From Dyadobacter frigoris (GTDB taxonomy: Bacteria; Bacteroidota; Bacteroidia; Cytophagales; Spirosomataceae), in NCBI RefSeq assembly GCF_005280585.1, contig NZ_SZVO01000007.1, positions 62,001 to 126,000 of the forward strand: a DNA stretch of 64,000 nucleotides. Direction: 5' to 3'. The notes beneath the pieces were generated by a model. That model saw only the letters and a program-made list of their open reading frames with translations. It had not been told where the DNA came from and ran no database searches. Positions 1 through 8,615 of this stretch are shown here, piece after piece (position 1 is the first letter of the stretch; each line of letters starts with the position of its first letter). The position numbers and the translations under genes are program-made.

Positions 1-1067
1 AAGAAGAAGTTAAGGAACAAAGTTATAAAGAAAGGAGCTTTGAAAATACTTCCGTGTCCTCTGAATCTCTCGATGAAATAAATAATCTCTTCCGGCTGAT
101 TAGCATAATAGATCAAAAGGAACTGAGCAAACCATACATAGGTCCAGAAAATACTGAATGCAAAAACAAACTTACCTAAATCACGAAGGTGACTTGAATT
201 TACCGCTTTCAGATATCCTCTTTCTCTTAGCATTACAACTGTCAAAGTAATAACTGCTAGTCCAGCCACGTGCCAGCTTGCAAGTGTATACCATCCAAAC
301 ATAGTACTAAACCAGTGTGGGTCTATTGACATAACAAAATCCCAAGCAGATGTAGAAGATGTTACTCCAAATATTACAAGAAAAGCTGTTCCTAAACGTA
401 TTGATTTATCATATAATTCTGTTCCTCCAATTTGATCTTCCTCCAAAGAAAACTGACGTATCTTTCTCCACATGAAGTACCATGCCACAAAATAAAATAT
501 CAATCTTCCTACAAAGAAAGGAGTATTGAGATAGCCATGTTTTCCAGCCAAAATTTCATCATACTCAGGTCCACCAACTTCATACACTTCGCTATGTGTC
601 CAGTGAAACAAATCATGGCCTCCAAAAATAAATACCAATAGCATGATAACACCCGTTATTGGCAAAAATGCCGGCATTGCTTCGGGTACTCTTTTAAAAA
701 CCGCTGACCATCCCGCCTGAGCAAGATAGTTGTAAGAGATAAAAAACATACCTACTACAGATATACCCGTAAAGTATACTGCATTTACCCAAATATTAGC
801 CCAAATACGTGTAAGCCAACTAACATGATGTTCTTCAACAGCGTGACCTGCCGCTTCATGACTAGCTGCCGCAGCATGTCCGGTTATAGCATTTACAGCG
901 CCATGTGCCGCTTCTGCTTCATGATGTCCTCCCGGTTGTGCTGCAAGATAAATCCCTACTACAACCAAAGCAGCTCCAATAGCGCCTCCGATTATAAGAT
1001 TTCTTTTAGCCCCCGAAGTGAATTCAAACCGTTCTTCAATAGAAGGAATCGAATGTGCTGATGCCAT
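1..1067 (-). CDS. actF: Alternative complex III subunit ActF, quinol-oxidising NrfD-like membrane protein (3'-truncated by window edge)
   Basis: The reading frame opens at the ATG complementary to 1065-1067, 35 bp after the actE stop, and stays open to the left edge, so the C-terminus is missing. The visible 355 residues start MASAHSIPSIEERFEF, have a first membrane segment near residues 23-41, then a His/Ala-rich loop (about residues 44-80) and several further hydrophobic segments. This is the layout of ActF, the second polysulfide-reductase/NrfD-like integral subunit of alternative complex III, which oxidises menaquinol and passes electrons to cytochrome c or an oxidase. Position as last visible gene of actA-F supports the call. 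The His-rich loop is seen directly; its role is unknown. Confidence 0.93.
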   Translation of the reverse strand, partial: MASAHSIPSIEERFEFTSGAKRNLIIGGAIGAALVVVGIYLAAQPGGHHEAEAAHGAVNAITGHAAAASHEAAGHAVEEHHVSWLTRIWANIWVNAVYFTGISVVGMFFISYNYLAQAGWSAVFKRVPEAMPAFLPITGVIMLLVFIFGGHDLFHWTHSEVYEVGGPEYDEILAGKHGYLNTPFFVGRLIFYFVAWYFMWRKIRQFSLEEDQIGGTELYDKSIRLGTAFLVIFGVTSSTSAWDFVMSIDPHWFSTMFGWYTLASWHVAGLAVITLTVVMLRERGYLKAVNSSHLRDLGKFVFAFSIFWTYVWFAQFLLIYYANQPEEIIYFIERFRGHGSIFKAPFFITLFLNFF

Positions 1068-1102
1068 TATTCAAATATTATTTCTCAGTTATCAAAAATA
1101 AA

Positions 1103-1711
1103 TTATGCTCCTTTTTGCAGCTTTTGTACGTAGTGTACAATTTTCCAGCGCTCCTCAGGATTAATTTGTGAACCGTGAGGCCACATCCGTGCTTTACCAT
1201 AAGTAATGACATGGAAAATATGTCCTTCATTAAGGTTCTTGTAAGCGTCACTTGCGTAATTTGGAACCCCTTTGTAAACAGCTCCCACCTTTCCGTCACC
1301 TGCTCCGGTTGCTCCGTGGCAATGCTGGCAATATCTCTCAAATAAAACTTTACCCTCCGCAAGGCTTTTTTCATTAAGAGGTACCGGATTTTTCAATACT
1401 CTTTCAGAAATAGAAATACTATCCGCCGGAATATTGTAAACCATAAGATCCACTTTTGCTGAATCTCCGCTACCGAAAGATGTATTATAATTACGGCGGG
1501 CCACTGTTCCTTCAACCGGCAAACGCATTGTTAAACCCATTGGGTTAATTGGATTCGCCTTTTCTTGTCTGTATGGTTCATATCCAACAGGCAAGTACAT
1601 ATTTGGTGCATATTGCTTACCAGGGTTGTTAGGATCACGCGTACAACTGAATGCAGCGATCAGGATAACAGCCAGGGCCAGGGAATATCTATATAAACTT
1701 TTCAATTTCAT
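1103..1711 (-). CDS. actE: Alternative complex III monohaem cytochrome c lipoprotein ActE
   Basis: A membrane-anchored monohaem cytochrome c of the quinol:cytochrome c oxidoreductase complex. From the ATG at 1711 the protein is 202 aa, starting MKLKSLYRYS, with a lipoprotein signal ending LIAAFSC (Cys 23) and one haem motif CQHCH at about residues 128-132 in a cytochrome c class I fold. An upstream in-frame start at 1756 would add 15 residues before the signal peptide and overlap actD, so the 1711 start is preferred; it lies 13 bp after the actD stop. ActE is thought to carry electrons out of the pentahaem subunit ActA. Operon position between actD and actF agrees. Confidence 0.93.
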   Translation of the reverse strand: MKLKSLYRYSLALAVILIAAFSCTRDPNNPGKQYAPNMYLPVGYEPYRQEKANPINPMGLTMRLPVEGTVARRNYNTSFGSGDSAKVDLMVYNIPADSISISERVLKNPVPLNEKSLAEGKVLFERYCQHCHGATGAGDGKVGAVYKGVPNYASDAYKNLNEGHIFHVITYGKARMWPHGSQINPEERWKIVHYVQKLQKGA

Positions 1712-1724
1712 CGATCCAAGCACA

Positions 1725-2255
1725 TTAAAATTGTTTGATGTTAACCTCTTCTGCACCGCTATCTCTTAGTGCACGGGATATCTCATCTTCACTCATTGAA
1801 TTTCTACCTACGTTAATTGCCATAATAAACTTATTGTCCGTAGCACGAACATCAAATCTTTCATGGTTATGAGCCGCAGGGCTTAATCCGTTTGAAATGA
1901 AAAATGTAGTAACCATACCAAACGCAGTGAAAAGTACAGTTAACTCAAATGTAATAGGTATATAGTTAGGCAAAGAAATTGAATCCTTACCACCTACAAT
2001 CATTGGCCAGTCAATTCCCATGGTCCAAATCATAAGGGTTAATGCAACGCAACATCCGGTTACACCAAACATAAATGCAGCAATCCCGATTCTTGTGCGT
2101 GGATGACCAAGGGCGTCATCCATTCCGTGAATTGGAAAAGGAGAATATACTTCCTGTATCTTCACTCCCGCCTTTCTGAGTCTTGGTACTGCATGTAATA
2201 CAGTATCGTCATCGTCGTAGACTCCAACTAAATATTTACCAGATAATTCTGCCAT
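1725..2255 (-). CDS. actD: Alternative complex III membrane subunit ActD (DUF3341)
   Basis: The 176-aa protein matches the DUF3341 family: a soluble N-terminal part (residues 1-50) with the usual GVYDDDDTVL-like opening, followed by two membrane helices at about residues 56-78 and 98-122 and a short C-terminal tail. In alternative complex III, ActD is a small integral subunit that packs against the quinone-binding ActC. It lies 46 bp after actC and 13 bp before actE, in the standard act gene order. No cofactor motif is visible, as expected. Confidence 0.92.
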   Translation of the reverse strand: MAELSGKYLVGVYDDDDTVLHAVPRLRKAGVKIQEVYSPFPIHGMDDALGHPRTRIGIAAFMFGVTGCCVALTLMIWTMGIDWPMIVGGKDSISLPNYIPITFELTVLFTAFGMVTTFFISNGLSPAAHNHERFDVRATDNKFIMAINVGRNSMSEDEISRALRDSGAEEVNIKQF

Positions 2256-2301
2256 ATTTATACTAATGTTAAATATTATTCTTTCGCTTTCAGCGATTTA
2301 C

Positions 2302-3735
2302 TTATTCTATATCCTTGTTAAATAACGGAGCGGCAGCTTCGCGTTGTCTTACTTTCGCAACCCCGGCAATTTTCTTAGGCAATTGGGCAGAAGTTGATCT
2401 GATTACCGCTTTTACCTCCGCCATATTTATAACAGGCAAGTATTTAGAGAAAAGCAGGAATAACGTAAAGAACAATCCGAAAGAGAAAATATAATCCCCA
2501 ATATCAAAACGGGTAGGGGAGAACATAGCCCAGCTTGAAGGAAGGTAGTCACGGTGAAGTGATGTAACAATAATTACAAAACGTTCGAACCACATACCAA
2601 TGTTTACAATAACAGATATAAAGAATGTAAATGTAATGCTGCGGCGAAGTTTTCTTGACCAGAACAACTGTGGAGAGATTACGTTACAAGTCATCATCGC
2701 CCAATATGCCCACCAGTAAGGTCCGGTAGCACGGTTAATAAATGCGTAACTTTCATATTCCACTCCCGAATACCATGCAATAAAGAACTCAGTAATATAA
2801 GCAACCCCTACAACCGAACCAGTTAAGGTAATTACCTTATTCATCGTTTCGATGTGTTCCAGCGTAATATAGTCTTCTAATTTATAAACCACGCGTGTGA
2901 TCAACATCAGGTTTTGTACCATTGCAAATCCTGAGAAAATCGCACCTGCTACGAAGTAAGGAGGGAAAATTGTTGTGTGCCATCCCGGAATTACCGAGGT
3001 AGCAAAGTCCATACTTACAATCGTGTGTACAGAAAGTACAAGTGGAGTAGATAATCCGGCAAGAATTAAGCTGATATATTCATAACGAGACCAGGTTTTT
3101 GCTGATCCGTCCCATCCCATTGCGAAGGTTCCATACATGAAGCGGGAAACTTTGCTCGTTGCACGGTCACGGATTGTGGCTAAATCAGGAATAAGACCAA
3201 TGTACCAGAAAACAAGAGATACAGAGAAATAAGTACTGATCGCGAAAACGTCCCAAACCAGAGGAGAGTTGAAGTTTACCCAAAGAGAACCGAATGCGTT
3301 AGGTAATGGTAAAGCCCAATATGCCATCCATGGACGCCCCATGTGCATTAAGATAAAAGATGCGGCACAAAGTACAGCGAAAATTGTCATCGCTTCTGCC
3401 GCACGGTTAATGGATGTTCTCCATTTCTGACGGAAGAGTAAAAGAATCGCAGAGATCAATGTACCCGCGTGACCGATACCAACCCACCAAACGAAGTTCG
3501 TGATATCCCATGCCCAACCTACGGTTTTATTTAATCCCCACACACCCAGACCTTCCCACCAGGTCCATGCAAGACAACAAGATCCATATGCCAAAACGAC
3601 TAGTGAAATCCCGAAAGCAATTTTCCATTCCTTCGTAGGCTTTCCTTCGACATGTCGGCAAATATCTTCCGTTACGTCTGCATACGTTTTCCCGCCTTGA
3701 ATAAGGGGCTCTCTTACGGGTGAAGTAACATGCAT
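2302..3735 (-). CDS. actC: Alternative complex III quinone-binding membrane subunit ActC (NrfD/PsrC-like)
   Basis: A 477-aa polytopic membrane protein with about ten hydrophobic segments, typical of the polysulfide reductase NrfD family. ActC holds the menaquinol-binding site of alternative complex III and hands electrons to the Fe-S subunit ActB. The short cytoplasmic N-terminus (MHVTSPVREPLIQGG) and the first helix around residues 40-60 fit the family, and the length is normal. It starts 57 bp after the actB stop and ends 46 bp before actD. Together with ActF it forms the membrane core. Confidence 0.95.
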   Translation of the reverse strand: MHVTSPVREPLIQGGKTYADVTEDICRHVEGKPTKEWKIAFGISLVVLAYGSCCLAWTWWEGLGVWGLNKTVGWAWDITNFVWWVGIGHAGTLISAILLLFRQKWRTSINRAAEAMTIFAVLCAASFILMHMGRPWMAYWALPLPNAFGSLWVNFNSPLVWDVFAISTYFSVSLVFWYIGLIPDLATIRDRATSKVSRFMYGTFAMGWDGSAKTWSRYEYISLILAGLSTPLVLSVHTIVSMDFATSVIPGWHTTIFPPYFVAGAIFSGFAMVQNLMLITRVVYKLEDYITLEHIETMNKVITLTGSVVGVAYITEFFIAWYSGVEYESYAFINRATGPYWWAYWAMMTCNVISPQLFWSRKLRRSITFTFFISVIVNIGMWFERFVIIVTSLHRDYLPSSWAMFSPTRFDIGDYIFSFGLFFTLFLLFSKYLPVINMAEVKAVIRSTSAQLPKKIAGVAKVRQREAAAPLFNKDIE

Positions 3736-3792
3736 ACTACTGTAATTTATAATGATTTAATCTTCAAACAAATACAAAACTTTCAACCAGAC

Positions 3793-6700
3793 TTAGGCGT
3801 GTTCTTTTTTAGTTTCTGCCGTAGCTGCTACATCCTTATTTCTGATCTTGGTAAGATATGAAATCTGTGGACGTACGTTAATTTCTTCCAGCATATGGAA
3901 AGCACGACCTTCTCTTTCTACTTCAAGAATTTTAGAAATTCTGCTTTCAGGATCATTCATATCACCGAAAGTTATAGCATCTGTTGGACAAGATGAAGCA
4001 CAGGCAACGTTAATTTCTCCGTCAACTACGCGTCTTCTTTCTTTCTTGGCAGTTAATTTACCTTCCTGAATTTTATGAACACACATTGAACATTTTTCAA
4101 TTACACCACGTGAACGTACTGTAACCTCAGGATTGATAACCATTTTACCAAGATCATTATTGAAGTGGTAATCAAAGTTATCGTTGTCAAAATATTTGAA
4201 CCAGTTGAAACGACGTACTTTATACGGGCAGTTATTTGCACAATAACGAGTACCTACACAACGGTTATAAGTCATTTGATTTAAACCCTCAGAACTGTGG
4301 GTTGTTGCCAATACCGGACAAACCGTTTCGCAAGGGGCATTGTTACAATGCTGACATAACATAGGCTGAAATGTAACTTCCGGATTTTCCGACGCAACTT
4401 CCATTGCTGTGTAATCACCTACTTCTGCATCACTGCTATAATAACGGTCAATACGCAACCAGTGCATTTCGCGACTGTTAATAACTTCCTGACGTCCTAC
4501 AACCGGAATATTATTTTCAGACTGACAGCTAATTACACAGGATCCGCAACCAAAACATGTGTTAAGGTCAATAACCAAACCCCATGAGTGATTTGGATAC
4601 TTATGTCCGTTCCAAAGAGAAAGGTCAGTAGCATCTACTGATCCTTCGGATGTTTCAATTTTTGGGATGAAACGTCCTGCCAAAGGATCTTTCTGGAAAT
4701 GAGCCAACACAGTTTCCTGAAGGACCGACTTACGGCCCATTACAGTATTGTGTGTTTGTGTTTGAGCGATTTCGCGGGTTGCTCCTGTTTTTGTAACAGT
4801 AACTTCTCCTGGTGCGAAAGATAAATATCCTGCTGAGAAGGAAGCTAGCGGATAAACATTTTTACCAACACCGTTTGCCGATTTCCCTGCCTTCTCACGA
4901 CCGTAACCGATTGTTATTGCAAGCGTGCCATTAGCCTGACCTGGCTGAATAATAACAGGAACTTCAACCGATTTTCCTTTCAAATCCACTTTTACAACAT
5001 CACCCTGAGCAAAACCAAGTTCTTTGGCAGTCTTTTGTGATAAACTTGCATGGTTATCCCATGTAGCTTTTGTAACCGGATCAGGTAATTCTTGTAACCA
5101 TGGGTTGTTAGCAGCAGATCCATTACCTACGCCAACGTTTTCATACAACGCCAGCTCAATTCCTGTCGAAGATGCTTTATATTTTTTCCCGATTGCAGAT
5201 GCTGCTTCGTCAACATTTCCTGCGAAAGTTGCACCCACAGCAGAAGCTGAACGGTTTGTTTTGAAGAAACCATCATGCAGCGACTGTACCCAGAATTTCT
5301 CAAAACTGTCTGTACCGCCCTGTGTATAAATATTTTTTCTCCAGTAAGCTTTTACGTATTCATGATAGTCTGATGGCTGACCTGACCATTTCAATAAACT
5401 GGCCTGAGCCTGACGTGTACTGAAAATCAAACTGATTGTAGGCTGAGTTAAGCTGTAAAAACCTGCCATAGGCTCTGCATCATTCCATGATTCAAGGTAA
5501 TGAGGTGCAGGTGTAATGAATTTCACTAATGATGCAGTTTCATCTGCACGGTCATTAAATGATATACTCAATGCCACTTTTGGAAGAGACGTAGCCAATT
5601 CAGCACCACGTGGGTGATCATAAACCGGATTAGCAGCGTAGAAAATTACTGCTTCAACTTTTCCGCCTTTAACTTCATCAACGAATTCATTCATCGCAAT
5701 GTCATTTCCCTGACGGAAATTAACAGGCGTATCCAGATCAATTGTTGAGCCGTAGCTTCCAAGTAAGCTATTTAAAGCATTAACTACAACCTGAACAGAA
5801 GGATCATTGATACCAGAAACTACCAAAGCACTTCCTTTTGCAGCCACAAGATCCGCAGCAGCTTTATCAAGGTTTGTTACATCTAAAGAAGGAGCAGAGA
5901 TTGCTTTCCCTCCAAGTTTTGCAGCAACTTTATTGTAGAGCGAAGTAACAACTAAACCAAGCTGAGATGGTTTTACCGCTGAACGATAATCTGCGTTTGA
6001 ACCCGTCATTGAAAGAACTGATTCAAACTGATAATGACGGGACATATCTTTCTTGCCATCTTTCGCACTGCTAACACGACGTGTTTCAGCGTATTGACGA
6101 GAGAAATCATCCGGCGAAATCCATGCGCCTAAAAAGTCAGCATCAATAGCAACGATTACTTTCGCTTTGTTGAAAGCATAAGAAGGAAGAACAGCTTTTC
6201 CGAAAGAAAGCTCATTTCCTTTTACGATTGCAGAAGAACTGTTTGCGTCATAAACAATGTGACGCGTTGTTGGGTATTTTGTCGTAAAATCAGCGATAAC
6301 TGATTTTGTAGAAGGACTTAACAGCGTCGAAGAAACAATGCGAATTGCTCCTCCTTTTGCAGCGATCGAAGAAAGCTGGCTCGTTATATCTTTATCAACA
6401 GCATCCCAGGTTACTTTTAAATCTTCACCTTTTTTAGGACCTCTTAATTTTTCATTGTCATAAAGTCCCAGTAAAGAAGCATGTGCTCTTGAACTAACAC
6501 CTTTTGTAATACCTGAAAGTACATTCGGCTCAATTTTAATTGGTCGGCCTTCACGTGTTTTTACAAGAATACTTGCGTAGTCTCCACCTTCAGCATATGT
6601 AGAAGCGTACCAGTTTGCAATCGTTGGGAATTCACCCTCAGGCTTGTTAACGTAAGGAATTGCTTTTTTAACAGGAGTTTCGCAAGCTGCAAGAGAAACA

Positions 6701-6885
6701 GCAGCCATACCAAATCCCAAAACTTTTAAGAAATCGCGACGGTGTGTACCTGCTCCGTCAACCAGACTTTCATATTGATTTTCTGTTGGTGCATCAGCGA
6801 ACTCTGAACCTGCGTCTTTAATGAATTTTTCGTCATTACGCAGCTCTTCAAGCCCTCTCCAATATCTTTTATTAGTATTTTCCAT
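3793..6885 (-). CDS. actB: Alternative complex III molybdopterin-like/iron-sulfur subunit ActB
   Basis: A 1030-aa fusion. The N-terminus carries a twin-arginine motif (R49-R50-D-F-L) followed by a lipobox-like SLAAC (Cys 68), so it is probably exported folded and lipid-anchored. Residues of roughly 90-720 resemble a molybdopterin oxidoreductase domain, which in ActB lacks the cofactor; the C-terminal part has four ferredoxin-type cysteine clusters (CFGCGSC, CQHCNNAPCETVCP, CVGTRYCANNCP, CSMC...CASSCP). ActB relays electrons from quinol in ActC to the haems of ActA. It lies 47 bp after actA in the standard operon. Length and cluster pattern are normal for Bacteroidota. Confidence 0.95.
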   Translation of the reverse strand: MENTNKRYWRGLEELRNDEKFIKDAGSEFADAPTENQYESLVDGAGTHRRDFLKVLGFGMAAVSLAACETPVKKAIPYVNKPEGEFPTIANWYASTYAEGGDYASILVKTREGRPIKIEPNVLSGITKGVSSRAHASLLGLYDNEKLRGPKKGEDLKVTWDAVDKDITSQLSSIAAKGGAIRIVSSTLLSPSTKSVIADFTTKYPTTRHIVYDANSSSAIVKGNELSFGKAVLPSYAFNKAKVIVAIDADFLGAWISPDDFSRQYAETRRVSSAKDGKKDMSRHYQFESVLSMTGSNADYRSAVKPSQLGLVVTSLYNKVAAKLGGKAISAPSLDVTNLDKAAADLVAAKGSALVVSGINDPSVQVVVNALNSLLGSYGSTIDLDTPVNFRQGNDIAMNEFVDEVKGGKVEAVIFYAANPVYDHPRGAELATSLPKVALSISFNDRADETASLVKFITPAPHYLESWNDAEPMAGFYSLTQPTISLIFSTRQAQASLLKWSGQPSDYHEYVKAYWRKNIYTQGGTDSFEKFWVQSLHDGFFKTNRSASAVGATFAGNVDEAASAIGKKYKASSTGIELALYENVGVGNGSAANNPWLQELPDPVTKATWDNHASLSQKTAKELGFAQGDVVKVDLKGKSVEVPVIIQPGQANGTLAITIGYGREKAGKSANGVGKNVYPLASFSAGYLSFAPGEVTVTKTGATREIAQTQTHNTVMGRKSVLQETVLAHFQKDPLAGRFIPKIETSEGSVDATDLSLWNGHKYPNHSWGLVIDLNTCFGCGSCVISCQSENNIPVVGRQEVINSREMHWLRIDRYYSSDAEVGDYTAMEVASENPEVTFQPMLCQHCNNAPCETVCPVLATTHSSEGLNQMTYNRCVGTRYCANNCPYKVRRFNWFKYFDNDNFDYHFNNDLGKMVINPEVTVRSRGVIEKCSMCVHKIQEGKLTAKKERRRVVDGEINVACASSCPTDAITFGDMNDPESRISKILEVEREGRAFHMLEEINVRPQISYLTKIRNKDVAATAETKKEHA

Positions 6886-6932
6886 AAAACTGTTAATACA
6901 ATGAGTTGTATTCTAGTATCTATTTGCAGTGA

Positions 6933-8240
6933 TTAGTAATGGCACTTAGAACATTCAAGACCACCGATATCAGCTACTTTTAAAGCTTCTTTACTATCTG
7001 ATGCGTGTAATTGTACCAGCTTGTCGTAATACTTGTTATCCTTAGTATTTACGTCAGTCTTACGATGACAATCGATACACCAACCCATTGTTAATGAAGA
7101 ACGCTGCTGGATAACTTCCATTTTAGCGATATCTCCATGGCAATTTTCACATTCCAATCCGGCAACATTAACGTGTTGAGAGTGATTGAAATAAGCAAGA
7201 TCAGGAAGGTTATGTACACGTACCCATTCAATAGGAGTATTGTTTTCTATTGAAGTGTATATTTTCTGAATTTCAGGTGATTCCTTTTTGATCACACCGT
7301 GACAGTTCATACAAATATTCGCAGAAGGAATATGTGCAGATTTACCTCTGTTAACACCGGTATGGCAATAATTACAATCGATTTTATATTCTCCTGCATG
7401 AAGTTTGTGCGAGAAAGAAATTGGCTGCTTAGGAGCATATCCCTGCTGAACACCAACACTATACGCTCCATCAATTGTTACTTTCATAACCAAAAGAATG
7501 AAAATCCAGATCGTTGCAGAACGTATCGCCGGATCGCCTGCAATTCCTTTAAGAGAATTGCCTAAGCGTGACATAAAGTCCCCTTTTGCAGCTGTTTCTG
7601 TATCTCCGCCACTAACGGCTTTCGAAAGAATCGTTACAATGACAAGTAAAACGCCTAATACTAAGAGCATTACAACGACCAACGCAACAAGCACGATCAT
7701 GAAAAGATCAGAAGGCCCGCTTGATTGCGAAGCACCCGCAGCAGGAGCCGCTCCACCAGCACCAGCGGCGGCAGGAGCCGGAGCGGCACCCGCTTTATCG
7801 ACATAAGCAAAAATCCCTTTGATATCATCTTCCGATAAGTTCGGGAAGCTTGTCATCTGAGCTTTGCTGTATTCGTTGTAAATTTTTACTGCGTAAGGAT
7901 CACCTGATGCGATAACCGCTTGTGAGTTGTGTACCCACTTCGTAATCCACTGTATGTTGTTACGAGTAGTTGCACCTTTCAAACCAGGACCTACAATTCT
8001 TTCGTCAGTAGGTGCGTGGCATTGAGCACAATTGTTTTTAAATAATGTTTCTCCCTTAGCGGCATCTCCACCACCAGCAGCTCCCGCAGGGGCAGCACCG
8101 GCAGCAGCCGTACTGTCCTGTGCCCATGATAAGCTACAGGTACTTAAGAGAATAGCTACAATAATAGCCAGAAACGATTTTGAGCTGGGAAAGAAGGAAC
8201 AAAACTTAGAGTCTTCTCGGAATGGTATATTCATAATCAA
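6933..8240 (-). CDS. actA: Alternative complex III multihaem cytochrome ActA, monohaem domain plus pentahaem domain
   Basis: The first gene of the act operon encodes 435 aa with six CxxCH haem motifs. After a hydrophobic N-terminus (about residues 22-40) comes a class I cytochrome c domain with CAQCH at 71-75 and a possible axial Met 129, then an Ala/Pro/Gly-rich linker, two hydrophobic segments (about 179-206 and 242-262) and a cytochrome c3-like pentahaem domain with motifs at 289, 310, 364, 388 and 430. The last motif sits at the C-terminus (CSKCHY). The pentahaem part is the ActA core; the extra haem domain in front is a fusion. A start at Met 3 (8234) is equally possible. A TAnnTTTG promoter lies just upstream. 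Confidence 0.93.
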   Translation of the reverse strand: MIMNIPFREDSKFCSFFPSSKSFLAIIVAILLSTCSLSWAQDSTAAAGAAPAGAAGGGDAAKGETLFKNNCAQCHAPTDERIVGPGLKGATTRNNIQWITKWVHNSQAVIASGDPYAVKIYNEYSKAQMTSFPNLSEDDIKGIFAYVDKAGAAPAPAAAGAGGAAPAAGASQSSGPSDLFMIVLVALVVVMLLVLGVLLVIVTILSKAVSGGDTETAAKGDFMSRLGNSLKGIAGDPAIRSATIWIFILLVMKVTIDGAYSVGVQQGYAPKQPISFSHKLHAGEYKIDCNYCHTGVNRGKSAHIPSANICMNCHGVIKKESPEIQKIYTSIENNTPIEWVRVHNLPDLAYFNHSQHVNVAGLECENCHGDIAKMEVIQQRSSLTMGWCIDCHRKTDVNTKDNKYYDKLVQLHASDSKEALKVADIGGLECSKCHY

Positions 8241-8262
8241 CTATTCATAATACTTCAACAGA

Positions 8263-8294
8263 CAAATCTAGTGTACGATTTTTTATCCACAAAA
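8263..8294 (-). promoter_or_regulatory. Bacteroidota-type promoter of the act operon
   Basis: On the minus strand TAGATTTG (8263-8270) fits the TAnnTTTG -7 box, and TTTTG (8290-8294) lies 19 bp upstream as the -33 element. Transcription would start near 8256, giving a very short leader before the actA start at 8240 or 8234. Confidence 0.6.
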
Positions 8295-8402
8295 GTATTT
8301 GAGGGATATTTTAAAGTACTCACTTATTTATAATTCTTCTAATTTGATTATTCGTGTCCAAATAACGCAAGTCACTGGTAGACATTGACTTTCAATGTTT
8401 TA

Positions 8403-8458
8403 ACAAAAAAATACCATTTGAATGAAAGCCAAAAAGCAGCTTATTCAAATGGTATTTT
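8403..8458 (-). terminator. Rho-independent terminator after tRNA-Cys
   Basis: A perfect 14-bp inverted repeat (8410-8423 with 8443-8456, AATACCATTTGAAT arms) is followed on the minus strand by a T-run (8404-8411). It ends the transcript that carries tRNA-Cys and separates it from the act promoter. Confidence 0.8.
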
Positions 8459-8476
8459 CTCAAGATATTTATGACG

Positions 8477-8547
8477 AGGTTCCGAGCGGATTCGAACCGC
8501 TGTACGAGGTTTTGCAGACCTCTGCCTAGCCGCTCGGCCACGGAACC
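8477..8547 (-). tRNA. tRNA-Cys (anticodon GCA)
   Basis: The minus strand folds into a 71-nt cloverleaf. The acceptor stem is GGTTCCG pairing with CGGAACC, the anticodon stem GAGGT/ACCTC encloses the loop CTGCAAA with anticodon GCA, and the T arm is GCGG-TTCGAAT-CCGC. The discriminator base is T and CCA is not encoded. It lies 68 bp downstream of the rpsA stop on the same strand and has a terminator right behind it. Confidence 0.95.
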
Positions 8548-8551
8548 AGAT

Positions 8552-8590
8552 CGGGTTAGCAGAAGTGATTACCCGCTTACTGCTAACCCG
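8552..8590 (-). other. Hairpin between rpsA and tRNA-Cys
   Basis: An 11-bp perfect inverted repeat (CGGGTTAGCAG at 8552-8562, CTGCTAACCCG at 8580-8590) has no T-run after it in the minus direction, so it is not a normal terminator. It may be a processing or leader structure of the tRNA precursor. Confidence 0.45.
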
Positions 8591-8594
8591 GGTG

Positions 8595-8602
8595 CAAAAG
8601 TA
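8595..8602 (-). promoter_or_regulatory. Possible tRNA-Cys promoter (-7 box)
   Basis: TACTTTTG on the minus strand matches TAnnTTTG and lies between rpsA and tRNA-Cys. The expected -33 TTG is only partly matched (CTG at 8624-8626), so the tRNA may instead be read through from rpsA. Confidence 0.35.
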
Positions 8603-8615
8603 TTAAAAAAATTGA

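Noticed and set aside
1078..1374. 98-aa minus-strand frame overlapping actE
   Set aside because: It is a shifted frame of actE; the cytochrome motif lies in the other frame.
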